From positions 176,001 to 240,000 of the forward strand of contig JAUIRK010000049.1 of assembly GCA_030549495.1 (NCBI GenBank): a stretch of DNA of 64,000 nt, read 5' to 3'. The notes beneath the pieces were generated by a model. The model saw only the letters and a list, made by a program, of their open reading frames with translations. It was not told the DNA's origin and did no database searches. Below are positions 1 through 10,026 of the stretch, one piece after another. A program made the position numbers and the translations under genes. Each line of letters begins with the position of its first letter. The stretch's first letter is position 1. Origin of the DNA: Nectonema munidae (lineage: Eukaryota; Nematomorpha; Nectonematoida; Nectonematidae).

Positions 1-475
1 TGGTGATCATTTTTAACATAAAAAGCAACACCGGAGTCGGGAAAAACAAACATCAAGCTATTATTATTACTTGCCATTTTGCTAACTTTTATTTTAGACA
101 AAACTTCACTTGATGTTGTTTAAAAATTTTTTTCTCCTTATTATCATTAAACGTAAGTTTGTGAAACCGCTGATTTTTCACAACACTAGAGTACAATGGA
201 TATTTTTCATCATTTAGTTTATTAGTAATAGAGGGATTTTTGATGATGGTTGAACTGTTTTCACAATTATCACAACTTTTTTTTGAATTCAGATGTTTAA
301 AATTATCAACAGTTTCTTTTATTTCTTTAATATCTTTTTCTAAATCAGAATAATTTTTCAAAACTGTATCATTTTTTTTAAGTTTTCATAGAAAGAAATT
401 AATTTTGTTTTAATCTCCTTTTTAGTCAACGTATCTATTTTTTCTATTATGTCTTTGAGAGATTCAAAAAAAAAT
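1..475 (-). pseudogene. Coiled-coil LINE ORF1-like remnant, cut by window edge
   Basis: On the minus strand a Lys/Glu/Asp/Asn-rich reading frame runs from about 475 down to 89. It contains a likely coiled-coil stretch (ESLKDIIEKIDTLTK, then LEKDIKEIKETVDNF) followed by an acidic/polar segment with SSVVKNQRFHKL. The same polypeptide seems to continue to base 1 in a second frame (VLSKIKVSKMASNNN, then FVFPDSGVAFYVKND), so there is at least one frameshift. A coiled coil followed by a basic domain suits the ORF1 of a non-LTR retrotransposon, but no zinc knuckle or RRM signature is visible in this part. It could also be an exon of an unknown gene. Confidence 0.35.
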
Positions 476-1037
476 TGAACAAGTACGGACAGATAAAAAT
501 ATTTTAAAAAAGCAAGTACGGGCAGGCTTGATAAAAATTTTAAATGTATGGGCGGTCATGGGTTGTATAAAGTAAGCCCGTTCAGTGCTCTACCTCATTT
601 GAGTACTGTAACTTATATAACTTAATTATTATCTGCTTTTCATTGGATATAATGTCTTAAATCACCTAGAGATTGGAATAACTAATTTTATTTTCAACTC
701 CAATCCCAATTCCAAAAAGATCTTTCAATTAAATATATATTTACAAGCGGCTCTGACCTTTAATATATATTTAGTGTGACTGAACTTTTGTGTAATTGTA
801 TATTTACTTTTATGTAAATTATTGTGCAAGTACAAATGTTAAATAGTGCAAATCAAATAAATTTCTTTCTTTCTTAATTCATATAAATTTAAGGGTTATA
901 GCAAATTTAAATTCACAACTTCATACTTGTCAATTCGTAGAACCAAGTCCTAAATGTATTTTAAAGAATTTCCTTTACTAATTGAATATATATATGTAGA
1001 GAGCAATAATATAAAGTTTATATAAGATGATTCCTTG
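476..1037. other. AT-rich intergenic DNA
   Basis: I see no gene. Two diverged short repeats beginning AAGTACGG lie at about 480-545. A T(TTC)n-like tail near 860-880 could be the 3' end of an old retroelement. Confidence 0.4.
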
Positions 1038-1189
1038 CTTTTCTATATGGCATGGCAGGTTGGTTGAGATGATGGGCTCAGCACAGAAGCCTATTGGTTC
1101 GATTCCTCATCGATACCTATTTGTTCATAGTTTGACATCAGTGCCTCGTCAATGAAAACACACCCACGGTATCCTTACCTTTTCTATAT
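1038..1189 (+). mobile_element. tRNA-derived SINE with 11-bp target duplication
   Basis: A 130-bp body (1049-1178) is flanked by perfect direct repeats CTTTTCTATAT at 1038-1048 and 1179-1189. The body has a tRNA-like head with an A-box-like stretch (GGTTGGTTGAGATGATGGGC) and a good B box (GGTTCGATTCC, about 1096-1106). Its tail, AATGAAAACACACCCACG, recurs in the SINE at 60,483. Head fragments recur at 6,190 and, more diverged, at 19,378. The intact duplication suggests a fairly recent insertion. Confidence 0.8.
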
Positions 1190-1599
1190 TAGTTATCTAG
1201 TTTTTCGTTGCTAAAAATTGTAAAATTTAATTTTAAGCGGCAAATTTCTCAATAGAAAGTAATCAATCCATCTAAGCAATTAATTTGATATGAACCAGCC
1301 TTGTTGGCAAAGAAAATAGAGTACACATCGCTTTCTGATACTTTGGTTTTTTTTTGTTTAGGGTTGCACAAAGAAACACATTTTTTTTCAAAAAATAAAA
1401 ATCTCTAATTTCTCAGAAACTTAATTAAAAAATTTGAAGCCTATAGGATTTTTCTGAAAATTTTTTTAACACTAGAAAAAAATAGAGGAGGCACCTAACG
1501 AAAATAGGGGTCACTGCACTACATTCAGAAATCGTTCACTCGACACTTGGTTTTATAGACATTTTTTTCGTATCGTGAGTTTGTAGGATTAACGAATCA

Positions 1600-1715
1600 T
1601 TAACCCTTTGATTACCAGTGGGACACCATTGTCCTAAGAAATGAAAATCGTCTTTTTTCCGTTGAAAGAAAGTAAACAAATAGTATTCAAAATTTTGGTC
1701 CTCAAAAGAAATTAA
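1600..1715. mobile_element. Short TTAA-flanked MITE
   Basis: A 108-bp element (1604-1711) has TTAA on both sides (1600-1603 and 1712-1715). It begins CCCTTTGATTACCA and ends TTGGTCCTCAAAAG, imperfect inverted ends matching three other copies at 58.6, 59.1 and 61.1 kb. TTAA target duplications and CCC ends suit piggyBac-type mobilisation. There is no coding capacity. Confidence 0.6.
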
Positions 1716-1869
1716 GCACTTTACAGAGTTTCAAATTTTGGAAGAATCAATTATTTTGGATATATTTTTTAGTTATTCAACGCAGTAAATGTGAGATGCT
1801 ATGAAAATACACAAGGTACTAAATTATAAATATTTATATTCTATGTAAATTCACAATATATATGTCATG

Positions 1870-2190
1870 TTTAAAAAATTGTTGACTTGTTGAGACTGAT
1901 TAGAGAAAATACATATATCACGTAACGCCATTGGAGGGGCTTGTTCAATTGCGTTACCAAACGTTACATGTGCGAGAAGGGGGGAGGGTGTTCAAAAAGG
2001 AAGATTTGAGGATAGGAAGCTTCCATATTAGACTTAAAAATTTGAGGAGGGAGCAACCAAGGGTGATATCAAATACACAAATTTGTTGAAGTGGTAAGAA
2101 GTAGGGGGAGGGGTCATGAATGTGTTACATATGCGTTACAAAGGGGCGCGATTGGAGTTGAAATTTCAATAATTTCGCTTTATGTAATAC
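1870..2190. other. Possible diverged MITE with GCGTTAC motifs
   Basis: Short motifs recur in this stretch (ATTGCGTTACCAAACGTTAC and TGTTACATATGCGTTAC) around G-rich blocks. It looks like a decayed small DNA element, but I cannot define its ends or a target duplication. Confidence 0.2.
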
Positions 2191-2201
2191 ATCTTTTTCC
2201 C

Positions 2202-2450
2202 CTAATGATGTCTGTAGTAAATCTGTGACCAAGGATATGCTCTTGTATTGACGAGAATGTGACTGAGTACTTTATAGCGGTGAGTCCCCTGTCTAACTGT
2301 TACTGAATAAGTGTAAATCGTTTCACCATCATTACTCTCAGAAGAGTCACTATCTTGTCTTGTGTATGCTGCTCCAAAGGAGATGATTTTTTCCCCTTGA
2401 CAGTTGTGTTGATATTTGCGTATTTTGGCAGGTCTGTAATTACTGAACAT
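2202..2450 (-). CDS. Hypothetical 82-aa protein
   Basis: This is an ATG-to-stop frame on the minus strand. The product starts MFSNYRPAKIRKYQHN, has an acidic serine-rich centre (RQDSDSSESNDGE) and a basic, Tyr/His-rich C-terminus. I do not recognise a domain. The composition is less AT-driven than most chance frames here, so it may be a real short gene, an exon, or part of a mobile element. It lies just upstream of the hAT remnant at 2,502 on the opposite strand. No signal peptide or membrane segment is seen. Confidence 0.3.
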   Translation of the reverse strand: MFSNYRPAKIRKYQHNCQGEKIISFGAAYTRQDSDSSESNDGETIYTYSVTVRQGTHRYKVLSHILVNTRAYPWSQIYYRHH

Positions 2451-2501
2451 ACTCCTTTCTCACCCTCCTAATATTTCAATTGGCAATATTATTTATATCT
2501 A

Positions 2502-3130
2502 TTGATGCTTGATTTTTATTTTCTCAATTTAAAGCCCAAAATGTGTGTAAAAAAACGAAACTATGATAATTCATATATTGAATATGGATTCACATATGGA
2601 GTCATTAATGGAGAAGAAAAACCACACTGTGTAATTTGTTCTAAAGCTTTATCAAATGATTCTATGAAGCCTACGATGTTAAAGCAACATTTGCTAAACG
2701 TTCATCCTCAATATAAGGAAAAGGAAAAAACATTTTTTGAGCGTAATAGAAATGTTCTTAAAAATATAAAATTGGACTCAACATAAAAATTTCAAGTATC
2801 AAATAGAAAGCTCATTGAAGCTTTATATATTGTAGCCCAAGTGATTGCAAAACAAAAAAACCACACTCAATTGGAGAAATGTTGAATAAACTCTGTGTTC
2901 TTAAAAATCTTTCATGGAATCATATCTGAGGTTGTTGTACAGATGGGGCACCAGCTATGTTGTGGACCAAATCAGGATTCCAAGTTTCTTTGAAAACTCG
3001 AACTCTACAAATAAAATTCATTCATTATATGATTCACCGTCAGGCACTGGCTTCAAAAAAAATCACGTCTTTTCAAAGTTTTAGCCATTTTTGTAAATTG
3101 TTTTGAAACATTTACATGTGTATAATTTCT
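2502..3130 (+). pseudogene. hAT transposase remnant (ZBED5-like)
   Basis: The first 94 codons encode a BED-type zinc finger: residues PHCVICSKALSN supply C-x2-C, then LKQHLLNVHPQY supplies the H-x4-H half. A frameshift separates a short further block (about 2,790-2,885, with ALYIVAQVIAKQKNHTQLEK). Another frame then gives CTDGAPAMLWTKSGFQ and IHYMIHRQALASKK, the CTDG..AM and H.R.A motifs of ZBED5/FAM200-type hAT transposases. Much of the middle and all the C-terminal dimerisation region are missing. The same family is present, more complete at its C-terminus, at 19.4-20.9 kb. This is a dead, internally deleted copy. Confidence 0.65.
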
Positions 3131-3764
3131 TTGAGAGACAAGATTTCTTTGTAATTTTCTTTATTTTTTAAGAAATAAAAATAATTTTAAATTCTCACGA
3201 ACTAGGTTCAGCGATTTATTTTTCTTACAAGATGACTAATATTACCCGACCCTTCTAAAATTGGTAAACTAATCAATCCCGACGCAAGATATCCATGAAT
3301 AACTAAGCACTAATTTTATCGCTACCCGAATATTTGGCTGAACAAAAATTTTACCAAACGGACATTTGGAGGACAGGTATTTCACTGGAAGTATAAATAC
3401 AATTTGGCCGTTTTTCAGACTTATGCAGCGATACTATTGCTCTAATGTTTAAACACTAAAATACAGTAAAACGGATGCCATTACAAACATTCATATTTTT
3501 CAGTGATTGCGAAATGGGTTTTGCAACTAAAAAATTTAGATCAAATTATTCATCACATAATTTGTATATAGAAGTTATAAAAACAAAAAATACGCTGCAG
3601 AATTGTATAGAACACAAGTAAAATCTCCATTTGTCAGAATGTTCAGTCACAAATTCATTATATACTAATATTTCTCTTTATATTTTTTAAGTGTGTACAA
3701 CTTTTCATAGTTAAAAATGCTTCTAAAAACGTACACGCTCGAGTAATCTTATTGTTTATTCTTC
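3131..3764. other. Region upstream of the cardiolipin synthase gene
   Basis: This is AT-rich DNA with no frame I can support. It should contain the promoter and 5' UTR of the gene at 3,765. No clear TATA or initiator element stands out against the base composition. Confidence 0.35.
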
Positions 3765-4523
3765 ATGATAATAAGTAAAGTGTTTTCTCATTCCAAATTA
3801 CTCTCCATTTTTTCCTCTTGGAATAAAGGAAACGCGAATAATTTTTCTTCAACAAGAAGTAAAAAAATTTTTGGTACGCATTTCAATCATTCCCCGCATA
3901 TTTTTCCGTCACTATATTCTTCGTCAAAGTCTTTCTCACAAAAATGTGATATTTCGCACAATGCATTTTCATTTCCCAACGCAATTTCCTGTCTGCGAAT
4001 GCTCTCTGCTCCAGTCATATGCCAAATGATCGGTGAAAGTCATTTCACGTCTGCTATTTTATTATTCGGCGTAGCCGGACTTTCTGACTACATTGATGGA
4101 TTCGTTGCCAAACGGTTTCCCAAAACGCAAGCTAGCAAAATCGGCTCCATATTGGATCCGTTAGCAGACAAAATCCTGATAAATTCTACAGTCGTTACAT
4201 TAGCTTATTGCTCTCTTATTCCTAGCATCACTGCGTTTCTTATAGTGATTCGCGATTTCCTCATCATCTCCTACTTTGTGTATAATTTCTCAACTTCCAA
4301 ACAACTCCACTCGTTCTCCCTACCAGAAGTCAAGCCATCTACCTTGAGTAAATGTAACACTGGTCTCCAATTACTCCTGATATTCTCCTCCTTATCATGT
4401 AAGAATTTCAACCTTGATCAGAGTTCCATACTTGTACCTTCTCTTGCGTATACCACTGCATTTACAACATTTTTATCAGGAATTCATTACTTCTTTATTC
4501 GAAAATCTATAATAAAGCACTAG
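3765..4523 (+). CDS. CRLS1: Cardiolipin synthase (mitochondrial, CDP-alcohol type)
   Basis: The single-exon frame of 252 aa encodes the enzyme that joins CDP-diacylglycerol to phosphatidylglycerol to make cardiolipin in the mitochondrial inner membrane. The N-terminal ~60 residues are rich in Ser, Lys and Phe and nearly free of acidic residues, as expected of a mitochondrial presequence. The CDP-alcohol phosphatidyltransferase motif lies at residues 108-135: D108, D111-G112, A115, G127, D131 and D135. The following segments (LDPLADKILI, LIPSITAFLIVIRD, KPSTLSKCNTGLQLLLI, LAYTTAFTTFLSGIHYF) match animal CRLS1 in order and include the hydrophobic helices. Animal homologues are about 300 aa, so this one is short, mainly at the N-terminus. 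One oddity is that A115 is followed by Lys-Arg instead of Arg, with one extra residue before G127. An AATAAA overlaps the end of the gene. Confidence 0.93.
   Translation: MIISKVFSHSKLLSIFSSWNKGNANNFSSTRSKKIFGTHFNHSPHIFPSLYSSSKSFSQKCDISHNAFSFPNAISCLRMLSAPVICQMIGESHFTSAILLFGVAGLSDYIDGFVAKRFPKTQASKIGSILDPLADKILINSTVVTLAYCSLIPSITAFLIVIRDFLIISYFVYNFSTSKQLHSFSLPEVKPSTLSKCNTGLQLLLIFSSLSCKNFNLDQSSILVPSLAYTTAFTTFLSGIHYFFIRKSIIKH
4511..4516 (+). terminator. Possible poly(A) signal overlapping CRLS1 end
   Basis: AATAAA lies eight bases upstream of the end of the coding frame. If used, it would give a very short 3' UTR. Such a hexamer is common by chance in this base composition. Confidence 0.35.
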
Positions 4524-4812
4524 TGTGTCATCTCTATTGCTTTTAAATCAACCCACAGGAAGTAAGCTTTATAAGTTTCTTTTTAAAAAGCCTGTTTCCA
4601 AAAGGGCGTAGGATAAAAATGCGTATAAATCTAAATTTCTTTGCGTTTACCATGATTCACTGTGAGGCGGTATGGAAAGAGATGTATACTGAAGGAGGAG
4701 GATAGAAACAAAGAATGAAATATATTTACCTAATTTAGCTAAATCTTTTTAAAAACATTAATTAGATTTATCGGTAAAAAATTCCTTGATAAATTGAATA
4801 AATTATAATTTT
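4524..4812. other. Region downstream of CRLS1
   Basis: Nothing recognisable is present. Confidence 0.3.
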
Positions 4813-5340
4813 CAGGGGCGTACATCCTCAAAATTATTGGGGGGCGAAATCTTTTTTGCAATTTTCAAAATTACTGGTCTGGAAATACCACGGGAGACGA
4901 AATATTCAAGCAATCTTTAAAATAGAGTGTATTCAGCGCATACCTAAATTTATAAGACTACTTTATATTTTTTTTTACAAAATTGGTAAAATTTAAATAC
5001 TATATTTCCAGCGAAAATATTTTAATTAAATTTGCATATCGCATATACACTAGTTTAAAAAAATCGAAAATTGTTGGGGGCGAATAGGCTTTTCATTTGA
5101 AAATGAAGTAGTCTATCAGGCACACTACAGGAATTGATGAAAGGATATTTGATTGATAGAGAAAACAAATGGCTGAAGGTTGGAGAGTTTTATATGAGTG
5201 AATCTGAGGGAAAATAGTCTACTAGACACCATGCGATGTTTATATGAAAAAAATGTGATTGATTCAGGGGCGCACATCCTTAAAATTATTGGAAATTATT
5301 TTCGAGCGTCTTCCAAAAAAGACAACAAATTTTTCTGAAT
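4813..5340. repeat. Fragments of a CAGGGGCG-type hAT MITE family
   Basis: Two related starts are seen: CAGGGGCGTACATCCTCAAA at 4,813 and CAGGGGCGCACATCCTTAAA at 5,265, each followed by AATTATTGG. A third relative, CAGAGGCGCACATCC, is at 55,682. CAGxGGCG is typical of hAT-type inverted ends. I cannot pair either copy with a right end or target duplication, so these are fragments. Confidence 0.4.
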
Positions 5341-5749
5341 TCCTACTCCTCTCTTGTCTATTCTATTTCATTCTTAATTAAACTTAATGTAAACTTTAAC
5401 CCCGCCCTATTACGCTTAAGGTCAACAATGAATGAAGACTTATAAATAGCTTCTCTCTCACTTCAAATAGATGCGTACCATCTCCAAATTATGTGTAGAA
5501 AATGTATAAAGATATCACAATAAAAAAATTGAAAATTTTATTGAATGAAAAAAATCATTCATTAATTTTCAGTTGTTCCATTTCTCCTTCCTAAAAAATG
5601 AAAAAATGTTTTATTGAGAAAAATAAATTTAAAAAAAACACACCCAACTTACATAACTTTTCTGAGGTAATTTCTATCAAAAATGTAAAACAGAACTAAA
5701 GTTCGAAAACTTGGTATTATAATTTTTTCATTCTTTTTAGTGCATAAGA
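5341..5749. other. AT-rich intergenic DNA
   Basis: No supported feature. Confidence 0.3.
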
Positions 5750-5915
5750 ATAAGTGTAAGTTTTAGTTTAATAAAATTTAGTTAATTTTAGTTTTTTTTT
5801 GTTTTAGTTAAATAAAATTAATTAAATAAAATTTAGTTAATTTTAGTTTTTTTTGTTTTAGTTAAATAAAATTTAGTTAATAAAATAAGTGTAAGTTTTA
5901 GTTAAAATAAAGATA
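5750..5915. repeat. Short tandem duplication (~55 bp unit)
   Basis: The segment AAATAAAATTTAGTTAATTT plus a following T-run and GTTTTAGTT is repeated about three times, with partial units at each end. It is low in complexity and has no coding potential. Confidence 0.5.
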
Positions 5916-6189
5916 AAGTTGTGCAAACACAAATCAAACAATAAATTAAGATTGCATTACTCCATTTTTCTCAACATCATTCAAAAATAATTTAAAAGCT
6001 AAATTAGTGCAAGCTACAAAAATCTACAAAATGTAAAATAACTTTTAACATTTTGCAATGATTTGCCTTTTATAATAACTTTTAAGGAAAAAAAGTTATA
6101 GAGCTTCAACAAAAACTAAAAAATTTTACAGCATAACTTAAGTTTTTTGAAAACTATTTTGACGTATCCCCCACACCATACTCTATGGG
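5916..6189. other. AT-rich intergenic DNA
   Basis: No supported feature. Confidence 0.3.
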
Positions 6190-6260
6190 TGACATGACAG
6201 GTTGGTTGAGATGATGGACTCAGCACTGAAGCCTCTGGATTCGATTTGGATCGTTTTTCG
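6190..6260 (+). mobile_element. SINE head fragment
   Basis: The stretch GACAGGTTGGTTGAGATGAT and the following CTCAGCAC.GAAGCCT match the head of the SINE at 1,049 closely. The B box is decayed (GGATTCGATTT). The tail is missing or unrecognisable. Confidence 0.6.
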
Positions 6261-7936
6261 GCATTTATTTGATATTTTCAAGTTTTTATAAGCGGCAAAA
6301 GCCAACGTTGAAGTAGCTAACCCTTATAGGGTGATTTGGTAACGCTTGTATTTTTTACATTTTGTAAGGAATCATAGTATACAAAAAAAGGCAGTTTAAT
6401 CACTTTTCATAAAATTATTTAAGTCTAAGAACACAAAATCTTCTTGACTTGAAAAAAGTTAAAGTTTTCAAATGTTACAAAATGTAGCAAACGTACTGAT
6501 AAAGATTAAAAGTGACTTTTGTTGAAATAAATTTTTAACGCGAGTCTGACAATATTCATTGATATAAAATTGTAAAAATTGAAAACTATTTTTCCTTCAT
6601 TTAAAAACAAATAAATCTTCATTTTTGCATAATGTTTTGTGTATTAAGTTATGTTAAAAGTAAAAATTCCAAAATAAAATATGAAAACTTCAAATTGTGA
6701 GAGTCAGTGGGTTAATTATCAAAACATGAAGCTCTCTTTATTATCAAAAAAAAAAAGAATTATCAAAACATAAAGCTCTCATAATTCTAGCTCTGCTGAG
6801 AATTGATGGAACTAAATTTTTACCAAAAATCTCTGATTAATTTGAATAGCTTAACTTTGGTATCATGAAAAAAGGTTCTGAAAATCTAACTTTTTTCAAC
6901 TTTTATTGCTAATAGTAAAACTTAAAAAATAGCGAAATAAATTTTTGTTTTCAGAGGAGTTCATCTTACAAGTGCTTTAAATTTTTATCGAATTTCTTTA
7001 TCTCTTCAATTTATCAAGAGATTTTCTTCTACTTAATGAAAATATATTTAAAATTTTTGTATGCAAATAAAGATTTATTTAAATCAAGTTATATATGAAA
7101 GAATTAGTTTTATAATTTTTTTTCATGGAAATATGTGATATTAAAATCATGACTCCTTGAGGTAAGCTAATCTCCACATCGAAAAAAAATTTTTTCCGAA
7201 CGGGTATAGAGAGCAGGCACATATAGAACGAATTACATTTCGAAAAAAACATTGAATATGTTTATTGACTTAAAAGATTGAAAGTGCGCCTTTAAAATAG
7301 GGAGGCGTTTATAATAAAGGTAACATCTAACTTTTTTCAACTTCGTGGAGAGCATTTATTGGGTCCTAAAGCTATTCGGTTCTGACTAATTTGGGAACTA
7401 AATGCAAACCAAAGAACGAAATATACAACCAAATTGTTTAAAGCGAAGTAACTCGCTTTTCATTTATCTAATAAAGCATTCTTTCAGAAGGAAATAATCC
7501 TTTGAGCTTTTCAAGAGAAACGGTCATGCTCTTATTTTTGACTTTTAAATTTCGTTAAAACACTTTTATTTTTAAAATAGCTTGGAGTATTATTGAAGCC
7601 ACCATTAATTTGCTTTAACGATTCTAGCTAACTGGAAAAGAAACCAATTTTAACTACTACACCATCAAAATCTTGGTGCTATTTTAGTAGGTTAGTTTAA
7701 ATCATTTTTATCGACACTATTTTACACTTTGAAAATTATATCGCAATAAAAAAGAAAAATATAAAAACAAGTTATAATAAAGAATTTTTTAATTTTATAA
7801 ATATTTTAAAAATTATGAAATAACAAAATAATTTGTGAATAAAATATAAACGAGCTTACAAAATTGTCATGAACTAGTACTGCCAAAAATGGAAACAGCT
7901 TTGATTTGAAAAAGGCAGAAGGATAATAATGAACTT
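6261..7936. other. AT-rich intergenic DNA
   Basis: I see no gene or bounded repeat. A 20-bp direct repeat (ATTATCAAAACAT-AAGCTCTC) occurs twice near 6,715-6,783. Confidence 0.35.
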
Positions 7937-8779
7937 TTACGAATTGTAAGACTCCAGATAGTCAACCAATCTCATGGACAAAAAGGCAGAAATAAACATG
8001 AAAGCATTTATTCCATAGTCCTTGAGAGAAGTAGCTGTAATATCTGGTAGCACTTTGACTAAAGCTATCTCCAAAAAGCCTCCTGCTGTAAATGGCAAGA
8101 TATATGTGAATGCACGTTCCTTTTGAGATGCGTAGTCACTCGACAATATGTCCCCGAGTATAGAGCCCAAGACACATCCTACGGACGTGATTATTTGGCA
8201 GTAAAAAATCGAACTAACTTCTATCCCCGACTTCAAGAGAATAGCGAAATCTCCCAATTCATGCGGCAGTTCGTGTATCAGAATAGCAAAGGTATTAAGA
8301 ACGCCCATTTTCAGGTTTGTTGAATAGCTGGTGGAGATAGAGAGGCCATGCATGAAGTTGTCCAAAAAATTTAGGAATATGCTGATCGAAGCGAAGGACA
8401 AATATAGGCTTTTGTTTCGCGCTACTCCAGCAGACCTCTTCCCTTTGGGTGGGAAGGATTGAGTGAGATTTTCTTCACTTCTCTCACCATCACACGCTTG
8501 AATGAGCTTTTGAAGCAGAAAGAATAAAATGATGCCGATCAGAACAGACTTGTTCACAACGTAGAGCTTTTCTGAATTGGAAGCGTGATTCCAAGCTTCA
8601 GGAAGTATGTTGAAGAGAACATCTCCCAGCAAACTTCCAAAGGAAAAAGTTAGAAGGTAATTGAGTAGTTTTTGATCGTGTAGGTTGTACTTGCTATTGA
8701 GTAGCACATATGGCAGGATTCCAGTTAAACCAACTAAAAAGGAAGAAAACGAAGAATAGATCAAATGGTATGCTGGCAT
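7937..8779 (-). CDS. SLC39A13: ZIP13-type zinc transporter
   Basis: This single-exon frame of 280 aa encodes a ZIP (SLC39) metal transporter of the LIV-1 subfamily. Human ZIP13 moves zinc from Golgi and vesicles toward the cytosol, and the fly homologue is linked to iron traffic. Hydrophobic segments lie at about 8-28, 39-60, 76-93, 126-150, 158-182, 190-212, 226-246 and 256-275, giving the usual eight helices. Helix 4 carries N137-x2-D140-N141-F142-x-H144-G145. Helix 5 carries the LIV-1 signature HELPHELGDF at 169-178. The segments FSFGSLLGDVLFNILPEAW and ILPFTAGGFLEIALVKVLPD favour ZIP13 over ZIP7. The long His-rich loop of ZIP7 is absent and the loop at 94-125 is short and charged. It is about 90 residues shorter than human ZIP13, mostly at the N-terminus, so an upstream exon cannot be excluded. 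The first ATG was taken as start. Confidence 0.92.
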   Translation of the reverse strand: MPAYHLIYSSFSSFLVGLTGILPYVLLNSKYNLHDQKLLNYLLTFSFGSLLGDVLFNILPEAWNHASNSEKLYVVNKSVLIGIILFFLLQKLIQACDGERSEENLTQSFPPKGKRSAGVARNKSLYLSFASISIFLNFLDNFMHGLSISTSYSTNLKMGVLNTFAILIHELPHELGDFAILLKSGIEVSSIFYCQIITSVGCVLGSILGDILSSDYASQKERAFTYILPFTAGGFLEIALVKVLPDITATSLKDYGINAFMFISAFLSMRLVDYLESYNS

Positions 8780-9847
8780 ATTCTATTGTTATTGTAACAA
8801 TTCTGGTATTTCATCGTAAAAGGGAAGGGATAAAAATGAAGTAAAAAATAATTTTTGTGTGACACACTTGCTCACACATTTTATAAATTATAATATATAT
8901 CACTGCTACTCAGAAATGATTTTTTATAGCGCGCGCCTTGTCTTCTGTGATATTGACTCGCTTCGTTGAAGTTTAAGAACAATCGATTCTTTCATTCATC
9001 CATCATCACGTATCTCAAGATGGTGTGATGAATGGGGATGTGTATATTGAGTGCGCAGATAAAATTACGCGAAACCTAAAAAGGAAAGTCGTCAGGCTGA
9101 AGAAGCAAGCCTTTTATACTAGCAGCAGTAGCAGCCTTTTCCTCGCAGCCTTCCTTGTACTCTTGGTCGAAATGACGAGCTAGTGTGAGTGAGGCTATGA
9201 AATAAATCGACTAAAAGAGTCTGCCTTGTTACAACATAAATCTTTTTCTAATTACACTGTTGTTTCAGGCCTGATTTACTTAAAATGCATAATTATAAAG
9301 GTTCTTGCAGGATGACACAAGCCTTTGTGGCGCTCTTTGCGGCCTGACTTTTTAGTTGAATCGACATTTTTTTAATTAAATGAATTTGTATTCTTTATTT
9401 CAACTTGCATTTTTTAATCGTAAGGATTTCATCATAGTAAATCATGGTTATTTGAATTATTGTGTAAAGATTTCTATATTTTCTAGTTTTTATCGGAATT
9501 CAAACATTTTTACAACTTCAAGAATGCGAATTTTTTTCCCAAGTGCATTTTCTGATTTTTGTTAGTTTTATCCTCCACACCTTTTATAGTAACAAGCGTG
9601 TGTGCTACCTTATTTCATAATACCAGGGTCTGGCCTTTTTATGTCCTCCATCCCCTCAAATTTTTACCTATCTTTTGTAATCTTTATTTTTCCCACTATT
9701 GATTGAAAATTTGGAGTTATGATAATAGGGCCTCTAATTTATTAGTCTTTTAGAAGCCGGAATATCATGAGGCTGAATCGACATACTGACATATACTCCA
9801 ATGGTTACTGTTAACTCACATGGATAGAAATACTTAAGAGGAAAACA
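8780..9847. other. Upstream of ZIP13; includes a 51-codon frame
   Basis: From 8,925 to 9,240 the DNA is richer in G+C than its surroundings and may include the ZIP13 promoter. A short plus-strand frame at 9,028-9,183 reads MNGDVYIECADKITRNLKRK, then a basic and serine-rich part, then a hydrophobic stretch (LFLAAFLVLLVEM) near the stop, which resembles a tail anchor. I do not recognise it and would not call it a gene without transcripts. Nothing is seen from 9,240 to 9,840. Confidence 0.25.
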
Positions 9848-10026
9848 CAGTGGCGTAGCCAAAAAATGGAAGTTGGGGGGGGGGGGGGGGGGGGAGCATG
9901 TAAGGAATTTAGGGGGACTAGCATATTGGAAATATGCATATTGGAAGGTATTTGGGGGGCAGAAAAGGTATTTGGGGGGGGGGGGGGGGGGCACTGCCTC
10001 CCTCTGGCTACGCCCCTGGGAAAACA
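9840..10026. mobile_element. hAT MITE with perfect 8-bp duplication
   Basis: A 171-bp element (9848-10018) begins CAGTGGCGTAGCCA and ends TGGCTACGCCCCTG, inverted ends differing at one base. Both sides carry GGAAAACA (9840-9847 and 10019-10026), a perfect 8-bp target duplication of the hAT type. The body holds two runs of 20 and 18 consecutive G (9875-9894 and 9974-9991). There is no transposase, so this is a non-autonomous and probably young copy. Confidence 0.88.

Noticed and set aside
1094-1110. Possible tRNA gene from the GGTTCGATTCC B box
   Set aside because: No acceptor stem or cloverleaf can be formed; target duplications and shared tails show it is a SINE.
8123-8323. 66-codon plus-strand frame
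   Set aside because: It lies antisense within the ZIP13 coding region and has no domain.
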